Source of the DNA: Streptomyces sp. NBC_01571
GTDB lineage: Bacteria; Actinomycetota; Actinomycetes; Streptomycetales; Streptomycetaceae
Assembly: GCF_026339875.1 (NCBI RefSeq)
Contig: NZ_JAPEPZ010000001.1
Span: 6,572,001 to 6,636,000 of the forward strand
Reading direction: 5' to 3'
DNA length: 64,000 nucleotides
Both the position numbers and the translations under genes were made by a program. Shown here one piece after another: positions 34,727 to 43,665 of the stretch; position 1 is the stretch's first letter; every line of letters starts with the position of its first letter. Below the pieces are notes generated by a model. The model did not search any database and was not told the DNA's origin. It saw only the letters and a list, made by a program, of their open reading frames with translations.

Positions 34727-35980
34727 TCAGTTGGCAAAAACCGTGACGGCGTCCTCGGAGGCGTGCCGCGGCTGAAGTTCGGCCGCCTCGTGCGTGAGCG
34801 CGTTCCGCCGTACGTAGACCACCGCGGCGCCGATCAGCGCCGTGACCGCCGCGACCAGGAACGGGACGCGGACGGAGCTCCACTCCTCGATCTTCGGCGC
34901 GAAGTACGGCGCCGCGGCCGCCGCGAACCAGCGCACGAAGTTGTAACCGGCGCTCGCCACCGGGCGCGGCGCGTCCGACACGCCCAGCGCCAGTTCGGTG
35001 TACACCGTGTTGTTCACCCCGATGAAGGCGCCCGAGAGGATCGTGCAGACGACAGCGGTGGTGTGGTCGCCGTAGCCCAGCACGAGCACGTCGGCGGCGA
35101 GCAGCGCCAGGGAACCGCCGAGCACCTTCAGCGATCCGAACCGTGCCTGCATGCGCGGCGCCACGACGACGGAGAACGCCGCGAGCAGGACGCCCCAGCA
35201 GAAGAAGACCGCCCCGGACTTGTAGGGAGTCATGTTCAGGACGAACGGCGTGAAGGCCAGCACGGTGAAGAACGTGTAGTTGTAGAAGAACGCGGAGACG
35301 GCCGCCGAGGCGAGACCGCCGTGGCCGAGCGCCTTGAGCGGGTCGAGCAGAGCGGTCCTGCGGGCCGGCTTCGGCTGCTCCTTCAGGAAGGCCGTGACGC
35401 ACAGGAAGCCGACCGCCATCAGGAACGCGGTGCCGAAGAACGGGTAACGCCAGCTGGCGTTGCCGAGCAGGGCGCCGAGCAGCGGTCCGCAGGCCATGCC
35501 GAGGCCGAGCGTGGACTCGTACAGCAGGATCGCCGCGGCACTGCCGCCCGCCGCCGCGCCGACGATGACGGCGAGGGCGGTCGAGACGAACAGGGCGTTG
35601 CCCAGCCCCCAGCCGGCCCGGAACCCGACGAGTTCGCCGACCGACCCGGAGGTGCCCGCGAGCCCGGCGAAGACCACCACGAGCGCGAGGCCGAGCAGCA
35701 GGGTCTTCTTGCCGCCGATGCGGCTGGAGACGAAGCCGGTCAGCAGCATCGCGACGGCGGTGATCAGGAAGTACGAGGTGAAGAGCAGCGAGACCTGGCT
35801 CGGGGTGGCGTCCAGGCCCTTGGCGATGGACGGCAGGATCGGGTCGACGAGCCCGATGCCCATGAAGGCGACGACGGAGGCCCCGGCGGTCGCCCAGACG
35901 GCCTTCGGCTGACGCAGGAGGCTGCCCGCACCCGCGTCGAACGTGTTCCCTTCGGCGGGGCCTCCCGTGCTGCTGCTCAT
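34727..35980 (-). CDS. MFS transporter, drug-efflux type
   Basis: 417 residues from ATG 35980, with AGAGGAGCGG upstream. Twelve membrane segments are visible. MFS motif A occurs after the second helix (GFVSSRIGGKKTLLLG), and an ESTLGLGMACGPLLGALLG stretch in helix 5 is like motif C of 12-helix antiporters. It is probably a proton-coupled exporter; substrate unknown. Its promoter region contains an AT-rich palindromic sequence that looks like an operator (36033-36049), so repression by a local regulator is likely, though none is adjacent. Confidence 0.92.
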   Translation of the reverse strand: MSSSTGGPAEGNTFDAGAGSLLRQPKAVWATAGASVVAFMGIGLVDPILPSIAKGLDATPSQVSLLFTSYFLITAVAMLLTGFVSSRIGGKKTLLLGLALVVVFAGLAGTSGSVGELVGFRAGWGLGNALFVSTALAVIVGAAAGGSAAAILLYESTLGLGMACGPLLGALLGNASWRYPFFGTAFLMAVGFLCVTAFLKEQPKPARRTALLDPLKALGHGGLASAAVSAFFYNYTFFTVLAFTPFVLNMTPYKSGAVFFCWGVLLAAFSVVVAPRMQARFGSLKVLGGSLALLAADVLVLGYGDHTTAVVCTILSGAFIGVNNTVYTELALGVSDAPRPVASAGYNFVRWFAAAAAPYFAPKIEEWSSVRVPFLVAAVTALIGAAVVYVRRNALTHEAAELQPRHASEDAVTVFAN

Positions 35981-36024
35981 GTCCGCTCCTCTGACTGCCC
36001 TGGTGAGGTCGTTGCCGTATGCAC

Positions 36025-36054
36025 ATAATAAGTTAGGTGAGCTAATTAGTGCAA
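36025..36054 (-). promoter_or_regulatory. Promoter with operator-like palindrome for the MFS gene
   Basis: On the reverse strand TTGCAC (36054-36049) and TATTAT (36030-36025) are separated by 18 bp. The spacer holds TTAG-GTGAG-CTAATTAG (36033-36049 on the plus strand), with the perfect 8-bp palindrome CTAATTAG. A repressor bound there would block the promoter. It is AT-rich in an otherwise GC-rich region. Confidence 0.6.
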
Positions 36055-36142
36055 GTTACATCTAGTTTCGCGCGGTGACGGCGCGCTCCGGACGGGTGAT
36101 CGTCCTTGACGCGGCGAAAGACGGGGAGGACCGTGGGGCTCT

Positions 36143-36784
36143 ATGAGGGGCGAACCCAGTTGCCCGAAGTGTGGTGGCCGGGTCAGGGCTCCCGGCCTTT
36201 TTGCCGACTCCTGGCAGTGCGATGCGCACGGGACCGTGCATCCACTGCAGCCCGTGATCCCGCCCAGCGTCGAGGCCCTCGGTGTCGTGGTGCACCGTGC
36301 CCGGGTACCGGTGTGGATGCCGTGGCCGCTGCCGGTCGGATGGCTCTTCACCGGCGCCGGTTTCGCGGGCGACGACCGCAGCGGCGGGCGCGCGACCATG
36401 GTGGCCTGCTCGGGGCCTGGGCCGCTCGGCGGCATCGGGGAGCTGATCCTGGTCGCCGAGGAGCTCGGCGTCGGCCTCGGCGCACGCTACGCCGGCATCG
36501 ACGCCCCCGACCCCGGGCCCTACATGACCGTCGAGAAACCGCCGCAGGCCAAGGTCCTCGCGGCCGGCCGGCCCACCCCGCTGTGGCATGTGGCCGGTGC
36601 CCCCGACGACCGCGCCGTCTTCGCGGGCGAGGCGCTCGGGCTGTGGCTGTGGGCGGTCGTGTGGCCCGAGCAGTCGGGCCTGCTGATGTACGACGAGCTG
36701 GTGCTGACCGACCTGCGCGACGCGGGGGCGGAAGTGGACCTGCTGCCCTGCGGGGCGCTGTCGCCGCGCATCCTGGAGCCGTAG
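36143..36784 (+). CDS. DUF6758 family protein with N-terminal zinc ribbon
   Basis: 213 residues from ATG 36143, with GGGGAGGACC upstream. The N-terminus has CPKCGG and WQCDAHG, which could form a zinc-binding ribbon, then RVPVWMPWPLPVGWLFTGAGFAGDDR and a Gly-rich mixed domain with GPGPLGGIGELILVAEELGVGLGARYAG. This fits DUF6758 of Streptomyces. No enzyme motif is recognised; function unknown. It is followed by a PHP-domain gene on the same strand after about 200 bp. Confidence 0.8.
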   Translation: MRGEPSCPKCGGRVRAPGLFADSWQCDAHGTVHPLQPVIPPSVEALGVVVHRARVPVWMPWPLPVGWLFTGAGFAGDDRSGGRATMVACSGPGPLGGIGELILVAEELGVGLGARYAGIDAPDPGPYMTVEKPPQAKVLAAGRPTPLWHVAGAPDDRAVFAGEALGLWLWAVVWPEQSGLLMYDELVLTDLRDAGAEVDLLPCGALSPRILEP

Positions 36785-36981
36785 CGCTCCGCCGGTTCGG
36801 AAGGCGGGGGCCGCGCCCGGTCGCGGGTGGACGAGGGCACGGGGGCCCCGAGCTGCCGCGGGTCCGCTCGTGGAGATGCTTCGTAGGGGGTGCTCCACGG
36901 TTGCGGGTGTGACAGGGGTGCCCGGGAATCCCGTTATCCTTGGGTGTCCCCTTCCGTGCCGTCACCGCCTGGAGTCGCGTA

Positions 36982-37839
36982 GTGCGCATCGACCTGCACG
37001 CCCACTCCACCGCTTCCGACGGCACGGACACCCCGGCCGAACTGGTCCGCAACGCGGCCGCCGCCGGTCTGGACGTCGTCGCGCTGACCGACCACGACAC
37101 CACCCGCGGACACGCGGCGGCCGTCGCGGCCCTCCCCGAGGGACTCACCCTCGTCGCCGGTGCCGAACTCTCCTGCCGTCTCGACGGCATCAGCATGCAC
37201 CTGCTCGCCTACCTCTTCGACCCCGCGGAGCCCGAACTGCTCGCCGAGCGCGAGCTGATCCGGGACGACCGGGTGCCGCGGGCCCGGAGCATGGTCGCCA
37301 AGCTTCAGGACCTGGGCGTGCCGGTCACCTGGGAACAGGTCGCGCGCATCGCGGGCGACGGCTCCGTGGGCCGGCCGCACATCGCCTCCGCCCTGGTCGA
37401 GCTGGGGGTCGTGGACAGCGTCTCCGACGCCTTCGGCGGCGACTGGCTCGCCGACGGCGGCCGGGTCTACGTACCCCGCCACGAGACGGACCCCTTCGAC
37501 GCGATCCGGCTGGTCAAGGCCGCGGGCGGCGTGACCGTCTTCGCGCACCCGGCCGCCGCCAAGCGGGGCCGCACCGTGCCGGAGGCGGCGATCGCGGAGC
37601 TGGCCACCGCGGGACTCGACGGCATCGAGGTGGACCACATGGACCACGAGCCGGCGACCAGGGCGCGGCTGCGGGGTCTCGCGGCCGAGCTGGGGCTGCT
37701 CGTCACGGGGTCCAGCGACTACCACGGCAGCCGCAAGACCTGCGTCCTCGGGGAGTACACGACCGACCCCGAGGTGTACGGGGAGATCACCCGGCGGGCC
37801 ACCGGGGCGTTCCCGGTGCCCGGAACCGGCGGAGCCTGA
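36982..37839 (+). CDS. PHP-domain phosphoesterase
   Basis: 285 residues from GTG 36982. Metal ligands of the PHP fold are present: IDLHAHSTASDG, LTDHDTTRG, GAELSC, VGRPHIASAL, VFAHPAA, and GSSDYHG near the C-terminus. Size and motifs agree with the family of 3',5'-nucleoside bisphosphate phosphatases/RNase AM (YciV-like). It probably hydrolyses phosphoesters of pAp-like nucleotides or short RNA 5' ends. Confidence 0.9.
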   Translation: MRIDLHAHSTASDGTDTPAELVRNAAAAGLDVVALTDHDTTRGHAAAVAALPEGLTLVAGAELSCRLDGISMHLLAYLFDPAEPELLAERELIRDDRVPRARSMVAKLQDLGVPVTWEQVARIAGDGSVGRPHIASALVELGVVDSVSDAFGGDWLADGGRVYVPRHETDPFDAIRLVKAAGGVTVFAHPAAAKRGRTVPEAAIAELATAGLDGIEVDHMDHEPATRARLRGLAAELGLLVTGSSDYHGSRKTCVLGEYTTDPEVYGEITRRATGAFPVPGTGGA

Positions 37840-37988
37840 TCGCCCGCCCCTCGGATCCGGGTCCCCTTCGCACGCACCCGGCGCTGTCCGCCGTGTGCCC
37901 CGTTCCGCCCGGCGGAACTCCCTTCCCCAGCGGTGACTGCTGAACTCGCCGTGCCGCTTTCCCCACCTTCGCAAGGCCTCACTGAACC

Positions 37989-38594
37989 ATGTTCGACGTC
38001 GCCGTCTTCGGCTCCCTCTTCCTCACCCTCTTCGTGATCATGGATCCCCCCGGGATCACCCCGATCTTCCTCGCGCTCACCGCGGGACGCCCCGCCAAGG
38101 TGCAGAAGCGCATGGCGTTCCAGGCCGTCTGCGTGGCGGGCGGGGTGATCGCGGTCTTCGGCCTGCTCGGTCACCAGATCCTGAACTACCTGCACGTCTC
38201 CGTGCCCGCGCTGATGATCGCGGGCGGACTGCTGCTCCTGCTGATCGCCCTCGACCTGCTGACCGGCAAGACCGACGAGCCGAAGCAGACCAAGGACGTC
38301 AACGTCGCCCTCGTACCGCTCGGCATGCCGCTGCTCGCGGGCCCCGGCGCGATCGTGTCGGTGATCCTGGCCGTGCAGAAGGCCGACAGCGTCGCCACGC
38401 AGGTGTCCGTGTGGACGGCGATCCTCGCCATCCACGTCGTGCTGTGGGTGGTCATGCGCTACTCGCTGCTGATCATCCGCGTGATCAAGGACGGGGGCGT
38501 GGTGCTGGTGACCCGGCTCGCGGGCATGATGCTCTCGGCGATCGCCGTCCAGCAGATCATCAACGGCGTCACCCAGGTCGTCCGGGGCGGCTGA
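37989..38594 (+). CDS. MarC family integral membrane protein
   Basis: 201 residues from ATG 37989. Six membrane segments with the MarC signatures FVIMDPPGITPIFLALT near the N-terminus and VALVPLGMPLLAGPGAIVSVIL in the middle, and the closing LAGMMLSAIAVQQIINGV. MarC was once thought to be multidrug-resistance related, but its role is unsettled. A perfect terminator follows at 38674. Confidence 0.93.
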   Translation: MFDVAVFGSLFLTLFVIMDPPGITPIFLALTAGRPAKVQKRMAFQAVCVAGGVIAVFGLLGHQILNYLHVSVPALMIAGGLLLLLIALDLLTGKTDEPKQTKDVNVALVPLGMPLLAGPGAIVSVILAVQKADSVATQVSVWTAILAIHVVLWVVMRYSLLIIRVIKDGGVVLVTRLAGMMLSAIAVQQIINGVTQVVRGG

Positions 38595-38673
38595 GCGCCC
38601 TCCGGGGCGGACCGGCGGCCTCGGGCACGGTCGGGCGGCCGCCTCCGCCGCCGCGACGGTCCTCTCGTATACG

Positions 38674-38711
38674 CAAAGCCCCGTACGGCGTCGACGCCGT
38701 ACGGGGCTTTG
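38674..38711 (+). terminator. Perfect palindromic terminator after marC-like gene
   Basis: A 38-bp perfect palindrome centred on GTCGAC, arms CAAAGCCCCGTACGGCGTC, ending in a short CTTTG. Lies between convergent genes and may serve both. Confidence 0.85.
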
Positions 38712-38750
38712 AAGTCTGAGACGTCCGGGACGTCCGAGAGTGTCCGCGGG

Positions 38751-38903
38751 TTATGAAGCGGACGAGTCGGCCGGGCGGATCCACAGTCGCTGCCCTATGG
38801 CGGCGGCCTGCTGAACGATCCGGTTGACGGAGGCGGCGTCAACGACGGTGCTGTCCACGGGCGTGCCGTTGACATCGTCGAGTCGCATGATTTCGAAGCG
38901 CAT
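38751..38903 (-). CDS. 50-residue conserved small protein
   Basis: ATG 38903 to TAA 38751, 50 residues, with AAGGGAGAAG upstream. The protein begins MRFEIMRLDDVNGTPVD, continues with STVVDAASVNRIVQQAAAIGQ and ends RLWIRPADSSAS. It looks like a compact alpha/beta domain: a strand, a turn and one helix, then a final strand. I recall near-identical small proteins in many Streptomyces. Codon third positions are G/C-biased on this strand, which supports coding. Function unknown. It is divergent from the NYN-domain gene; the 229-bp gap is AT-rich around 39000-39060 and probably carries both promoters. Confidence 0.8.
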   Translation of the reverse strand: MRFEIMRLDDVNGTPVDSTVVDAASVNRIVQQAAAIGQRLWIRPADSSAS

Positions 38904-39132
38904 GGGCTTCTCCCTTCGTCTGGTCATCCTCCTGAGGAGAACTACTTGGTGTGTGGCGCGCGAGCTGAGACAGTCCCCCGCTTCCGTTCGTATTCAACGG
39001 TGTGCGTGTTACAAACATTCCCTACGCTAAGGAAATTTTTCGAGAACCTAATTACCAACCGGTAAGAAGTGTGAAGGAGACTGAACGGGACCAGTTGTGT
39101 TCGAAGCGTGACCGCCGGAAGAATGGGGGGTG

Positions 39133-40029
39133 ATGAACGACGACCTCGCGGCGCTCGGCGCCCGCATCGACCGCACGAACGAGCTGCTTCAGCGCATGCT
39201 CGCCGAGGTGGCGAAGACGCCCTCGACCCACGCGATCTTCGTCGACGCCGGATACCTGTACGCCGCCGGGGGGCGACTCGTCGCAGGGACCGAGGACCGC
39301 CGCTCCTTCGACCTCGACGCCGAGGGCCTGATCGAGGCGCTCATCGACAAGGCCCGCACCATCTTCGCGGACAGCAGGCTGCTGCGGGTGTACTGGTACG
39401 ACGGCGCGCGCCGCCGCATCCACACCGCCGAACAGCAGTCGATCGCCGAACTCCCGGACGTCAAGGTGCGGTTGGGCAACCTGAACGCCAACAACCAGCA
39501 GAAGGGCGTCGACTCCCTGATCCGGTCCGACCTGGAGTCCCTGGCCCGGCACCGCGCCATCAGCGATGCCGCCCTGCTCGGGGGCGACGAGGACCTGGTG
39601 TCGGCGGTCGAGGCCGCGCAGGGGTACGGGGCGCGGGTCCACCTCTGGGGCATCGAGGCGCCCGAGGGCCGCAACCAGGCCGAGCCGCTGCTCTGGGAGG
39701 TCGACAGCCAGCGCACCTTCGACCTCGACTTCTTCAAGCCCTATGTGTCCCGACGGACCGCCACCACGTACGACGCGAGCGCGGCGAGCAGGCCCACGCG
39801 TGAGGACGTGCGGTTCGTGGGCGCCCAGATCGCCGCGAAATGGCTGGCCGCGCGGGGGCGCGAGGCGCTGGTGGACCTGCTGCCGGGCCATCCGTATCTG
39901 CCCGGTTCGGTCGACCAGGACCTGCTGGTCGAGGCGGAGGGGCTTCTCCAGTACTCCCTGCGGGGCCAGGCGGACCTGCGCCGGGCGCTCCGGGACGGGT
40001 TCTGGGAGCATCTGCAGGCGCAGTACTGA
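39133..40029 (+). CDS. NYN-domain (PIN-like) putative ribonuclease
   Basis: 298 residues from ATG 39133 (GTG 39130 directly precedes it); GGGGGG is the likely ribosome binding site. The NYN fold shows AIFVDAGYLY with the first acidic residue, QQKGVDSLIRSDLESLA with the second, and AALLGGDEDLVSAVEAAQGYG with the GDEDL acidic cluster, all metal-binding positions of PIN/NYN nucleases. A C-terminal helical region of about 90 residues is specific to this family in Streptomyces. An RNA-processing role is likely; substrate unknown. Confidence 0.88.
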   Translation: MNDDLAALGARIDRTNELLQRMLAEVAKTPSTHAIFVDAGYLYAAGGRLVAGTEDRRSFDLDAEGLIEALIDKARTIFADSRLLRVYWYDGARRRIHTAEQQSIAELPDVKVRLGNLNANNQQKGVDSLIRSDLESLARHRAISDAALLGGDEDLVSAVEAAQGYGARVHLWGIEAPEGRNQAEPLLWEVDSQRTFDLDFFKPYVSRRTATTYDASAASRPTREDVRFVGAQIAAKWLAARGREALVDLLPGHPYLPGSVDQDLLVEAEGLLQYSLRGQADLRRALRDGFWEHLQAQY

Positions 40030-40075
40030 CCGGTCCCCGGTCTCCGGTGCCCGGCGGTCCGCCACGGGCCACGGG

Positions 40076-40945
40076 TTACGCGGTGGCGGCGGTGTGGTCC
40101 CAGAAGTCGGCGAGGGCGCGGGCGGTCGGCAGGGGCTGGTCCGTGTTGGGGGAGTGCTCGGCGCCCCGTACGACCGTGCGCCGGGCGTCGAGACGTACGG
40201 CCATGTCGTCCAGCAGCTCCACCGGCCAGGTGTCGTCGCGCGACCCGGACAGGACGTGCTTCGGCAGCCGCACGGCGGCCAGCTCGGCGACGCGGTCGGG
40301 CTCGGTGCAGAGCTGACGGCCCGTCACGATCAGCTGGGCGGGGCTGGTGGCCAGCCAGCGCCGCCGCAGGTCGTCGCGGTCGTCCAGACCCGCGTCGAGC
40401 TCTCCGGTCTCGGTCTCCTCCGGCGGCTCCATCGCCTGGATCGCGTCCCACACCTGGCCCATGTCCATCACGGCGAGCGCGTCCCGGAGCAGCTTGACGC
40501 GCTGCTGCTGGGAGACGGAGATCTGGGCGGGGCCCGAGGACATCAGGGTGAGAGAGGCGAAGGGCGCCGGGTCGAGCAGGACGGCGGCCCGGGAGACCTG
40601 TCCGCCGAGGGAGTGCCCGACGAGGTGCACGGGCGTCGCGAGGGCCGCTGCCTGTGCGAGTACGTCACGCGCCAACTCGTCCTGCGCGTACGCCGTTTCG
40701 TCGTGCTCGGGCCCGTCGCTCTCGAACTGTCCACGCCCGTCGACGGCCACGGTCCGGTACCCGCGCGCGGCCAACGGTTCGTGCAGCGCGATGAAGTCCT
40801 CCTTGCTCCCGGTGAAGCCCGGCAGGAGCAAGGCGGTTCCCCGTACGGCGGTACCGGCCTCGATCACGGCGAACTCGCCGCGCGCGGTGCCCAGCCGGTA
40901 CGCGCGCGCTCCGGCCGGCGGGATGAAGGAGGGGGGACGACTCAT
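40076..40945 (-). CDS. Alpha/beta hydrolase
   Basis: 289 residues from ATG 40945. Nucleophile elbow GHSLGG with the catalytic serine, LLLPGFTGSKEDF for the oxyanion loop, an acid in SGSRDDTWP and the catalytic histidine in GAEHSPNTDQP. VDGRGQFESDGP is the typical D-x-R-G strand of proline iminopeptidase-like and esterase members. Cytosolic; substrate unknown. A cap region with ETETGELDAGLDDRDD is acidic. Confidence 0.9.
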   Translation of the reverse strand: MSRPPSFIPPAGARAYRLGTARGEFAVIEAGTAVRGTALLLPGFTGSKEDFIALHEPLAARGYRTVAVDGRGQFESDGPEHDETAYAQDELARDVLAQAAALATPVHLVGHSLGGQVSRAAVLLDPAPFASLTLMSSGPAQISVSQQQRVKLLRDALAVMDMGQVWDAIQAMEPPEETETGELDAGLDDRDDLRRRWLATSPAQLIVTGRQLCTEPDRVAELAAVRLPKHVLSGSRDDTWPVELLDDMAVRLDARRTVVRGAEHSPNTDQPLPTARALADFWDHTAATA

Positions 40946-41110
40946 GGCTCCGAGGCTATCGGGCGGGGCCTCGCGCTCCACGGTCCGGGGCGTCTGTCCG
41001 GGTCGTCGGTTCGGGTCGCTTATCCGTTTCGTCCGTCCGGGGCGTCGGCCACTGTCGGCCGGATGGGGCGTCGGGGTGCGTACGGTGCCGGCGGGTGATG
41101 GGCCGGAACG

Positions 41111-41152
41111 CCGATGGCCCGGCCCCCCGAAAGTGGGGGACCGGGCCATCGG
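41111..41152 (-). terminator. Terminator downstream of the helicase gene
   Basis: CCGATGGCCCGG and CCGGGCCATCGG enclose a further C6/G5 pairing and a short loop; lies 9 bp after the helicase stop on the reverse strand. Confidence 0.85.
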
Positions 41153-41160
41153 GCTGTCGA

Positions 41161-43665
41161 TCAGCTCTCCGCGGTCTCCGCGACAGCGGCGGCCTTACGG
41201 GTGCGGCGGCGCGGCTTGGCCTCGTCCGTCTCCGGGGTCACCACGGCCTCCGCCGACTTGCGGGTGCGGCGGCGCGGCTTGGCCTCCGGCTCCTCGACGG
41301 CGGCCGTCTGGGCGGGGATGGTCGCCTCGACGGTCTCCGCGGCGGCCTTGCGGGTCCGGCGGCGGGGCGTCACGGGCGCCTCTGCGGTGTCCGCGGTCGC
41401 CTCGGTGGCCACCTCGGGCGTGGCCTTGGTGGTCGCCTTGGCGCGCGTACGGCGCGGCTTCGGCTCCGTGGCCTCGACGGCCTCGGCGACCTGGGCGGCT
41501 GCCTCGGTCGTGGCCACCGCGGCCTTGCGGGTGCGGCGCGGCTTGGCGGCCGGTGCCTCGGCGACGCCCTCCGCCGTGTCGACCGCGGTCTCGGCGGCCT
41601 TGCGGGTCCGGCGGCGCGGCTGGGCCTCCGGCTCCTCGACGGCGGCCGTCAGGGGCGCGCTGTCCGCCTCGACGGTCTCCGCGGCGGCCTTGCGGGTGCG
41701 GCGTCGGGGCTTGGCCTCCGCCGCCTCCGCGGTGTCAACGGCGCTGTCCGCGGCGGGAGTTGTCGCGGTCGTGGCCTTGGCGCGGGTGCGGCGCGGCTTG
41801 GTCTCGGTGACCTCCGGCGTGCCCTCGACCGTGTCGAGGACGGCTTCCGCGGTCTCGGCGGCCTTGCGGGTGCGGCGGCGCGACTTGCCGGCCGGAGCCT
41901 CCGCGACGGCCTCGGCGGGCGCCGTGGCGACGGTCTCGGCGACCGCGACGGGCTCGGCGACGACCGTGACGGTCTCGGCCGGGGCCTGTGCCGTCCTGCG
42001 GGTGCGGCGGCGCGGCTTGGCGGCCGCGGCGTCCGCGCCCTCGGCCGTCGCGACCGCGGTCTCCGCGGCCTCGGGTACGGCCGACGGTTCGACCGCCTCG
42101 GTGGCCGTGGCGACCGCCACCGGCTCCGACGACGCACCGGCGCGGGTACGGCGACGGCGGCGCGGCGTACGGGGCTCGTTGGCCTCCGGAGCGGCGGGCT
42201 CGGCCGGAGCGTGCGGCGACGTCGTCGACGTGGCGGGCGTCGCGGAGGTCTCGTCCAGCGATGTGCCGTTGCGCGTACGACGGCGACGGCGCGGGGTGCG
42301 GTCCGGACGCTCCCGCTCCCGCTCGCGCTCGACGGCAGGCGCCGAGGAGCGGCCACCACGGCCGCGCGGGCCGCGGCCACCGGTCTCGCCGAGGTCCTCG
42401 ACGGCCTCGGCCGAGAGCCCGGCGCGGGTGCGCTCGGAACGGGGCAGGACACCCTTGGTGCCGGCCGGGATGCTGAGTTCCTCGAAGAGGTGCGGGGACG
42501 TGGAGTACGTCTCCGGCGGGTTGTTGAAGCCGAGGTCCAGCGCCTTGTTGATGAGCTGCCAGCGCGGGATGTCGTCCCAGTCGACGAGGGTGATCGCGAT
42601 GCCCTTGGCACCCGCGCGGCCGGTCCGGCCGATGCGGTGCAGGTACGTCTTCTCGTCCTCGGGGGACTGGTAGTTGATGACGTGGGTGACACCTTCGACG
42701 TCGATGCCGCGGGCGGCGACGTCGGTGCAGACGAGGACGTCGACCTTGCCGTTGCGGAACGCGCGCAGCGCCTGCTCGCGGGCGCCCTGGCCGAGGTCGC
42801 CGTGGACCGCGCCGGAGGCGAAGCCGCGCTGCTGGAGCTGGTCGGCGAGGTCGGCCGCCGTCCGCTTGGTGCGGCAGAAGACCATCGCGAGTCCGCGGCC
42901 GTCGGCCTGCAGTATGCGCGCGACCAGTTCGGGCTTGTCCATGTTGTGCGCGCGGTAGATGAACTGCGCGGTGTTCGCGACGGTCGCGCCCGCGTCGTCC
43001 GGCGCGGTGGCGCGGATGTGGGTGGGCTGCGACATGTAGCGGCGCGCGAGGCCGATGACCGCACCCGGCATGGTCGCCGAGAACAGCATGGTCTGGCGGC
43101 GGGCCGGCAGCATGTTCATGATCTTCTCGACGTCGGGCAGGAAGCCCAGGTCGAGCATCTCGTCGGCCTCGTCGAGGACGAGAGCCCTGATGTGCTTGAG
43201 GTTGAGCTTCTTCTGGCCGGCGAGGTCCAGCAGACGGCCCGGGGTGCCGACGATGACGTCGACGCCCTTCTTGAGGGCCTCCACCTGGGGCTCGTACGCC
43301 CGGCCGCCGTAGATGGCGAGCACGCGGACGTTGCGGACCTTGCCCGCGGTCAGCAGGTCGTTCGTCACCTGGGTGCACAGCTCGCGCGTCGGGACGACGA
43401 CGAGGGCCTGCGGCGCGTCGGTCAGCTGCTCGGGCTTGGCGCGGCCCGCCTCGACGTCGGCGGGAACGGTGACGCGCTCCAGGAGGGGGAGGCCGAAGCC
43501 CAGCGTCTTGCCGGTGCCGGTCTTGGCCTGGCCGATGACGTCGCTGCCCGAGAGGGCGACGGGGAGTGTCATCTCCTGGATGGGGAAGGGGTTCATGATG
43601 CCGACGGCCTCAAGGGCTTCGGCCGTCTCGGGAAGGATTCCGAGCTCTCGGAAAGTCGTAGTCAG
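41161..43665 (-). CDS. DEAD-box RNA helicase with long Arg/Lys repeat tail
   Basis: 834 residues counted from CTG 43665, where protein-like sequence begins (TTTFRELGI, AGAGG 7 nt upstream); no ATG/GTG/TTG is near, and the long open frame to 44766 is not protein-like. Motifs: Q motif around PFPIQ, AKTGTGKT (47-54), PTRELC, TPGR, DEAD (165-168), SAT (196-198), ARGID and HRIGRTGR. This is an RhlE-type ATP-dependent RNA helicase as in Rv3211. From about residue 455 the protein is a disordered tail with twelve Arg-Arg-Arg-Thr-Arg-Lys-like boxes spaced by Ala/Glu/Thr/Val stretches, likely RNA-binding. Confidence 0.93.
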   Translation of the reverse strand: MTTTFRELGILPETAEALEAVGIMNPFPIQEMTLPVALSGSDVIGQAKTGTGKTLGFGLPLLERVTVPADVEAGRAKPEQLTDAPQALVVVPTRELCTQVTNDLLTAGKVRNVRVLAIYGGRAYEPQVEALKKGVDVIVGTPGRLLDLAGQKKLNLKHIRALVLDEADEMLDLGFLPDVEKIMNMLPARRQTMLFSATMPGAVIGLARRYMSQPTHIRATAPDDAGATVANTAQFIYRAHNMDKPELVARILQADGRGLAMVFCRTKRTAADLADQLQQRGFASGAVHGDLGQGAREQALRAFRNGKVDVLVCTDVAARGIDVEGVTHVINYQSPEDEKTYLHRIGRTGRAGAKGIAITLVDWDDIPRWQLINKALDLGFNNPPETYSTSPHLFEELSIPAGTKGVLPRSERTRAGLSAEAVEDLGETGGRGPRGRGGRSSAPAVERERERERPDRTPRRRRRTRNGTSLDETSATPATSTTSPHAPAEPAAPEANEPRTPRRRRRTRAGASSEPVAVATATEAVEPSAVPEAAETAVATAEGADAAAAKPRRRTRRTAQAPAETVTVVAEPVAVAETVATAPAEAVAEAPAGKSRRRTRKAAETAEAVLDTVEGTPEVTETKPRRTRAKATTATTPAADSAVDTAEAAEAKPRRRTRKAAAETVEADSAPLTAAVEEPEAQPRRRTRKAAETAVDTAEGVAEAPAAKPRRTRKAAVATTEAAAQVAEAVEATEPKPRRTRAKATTKATPEVATEATADTAEAPVTPRRRTRKAAAETVEATIPAQTAAVEEPEAKPRRRTRKSAEAVVTPETDEAKPRRRTRKAAAVAETAES

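Noticed and set aside
36033..36049. Iron box (DmdR/IdeR site) upstream of the MFS gene
   Set aside because: Left half fits TTAGGT-AG but the right half CTAATTAG does not match the consensus; kept only as an unassigned operator.
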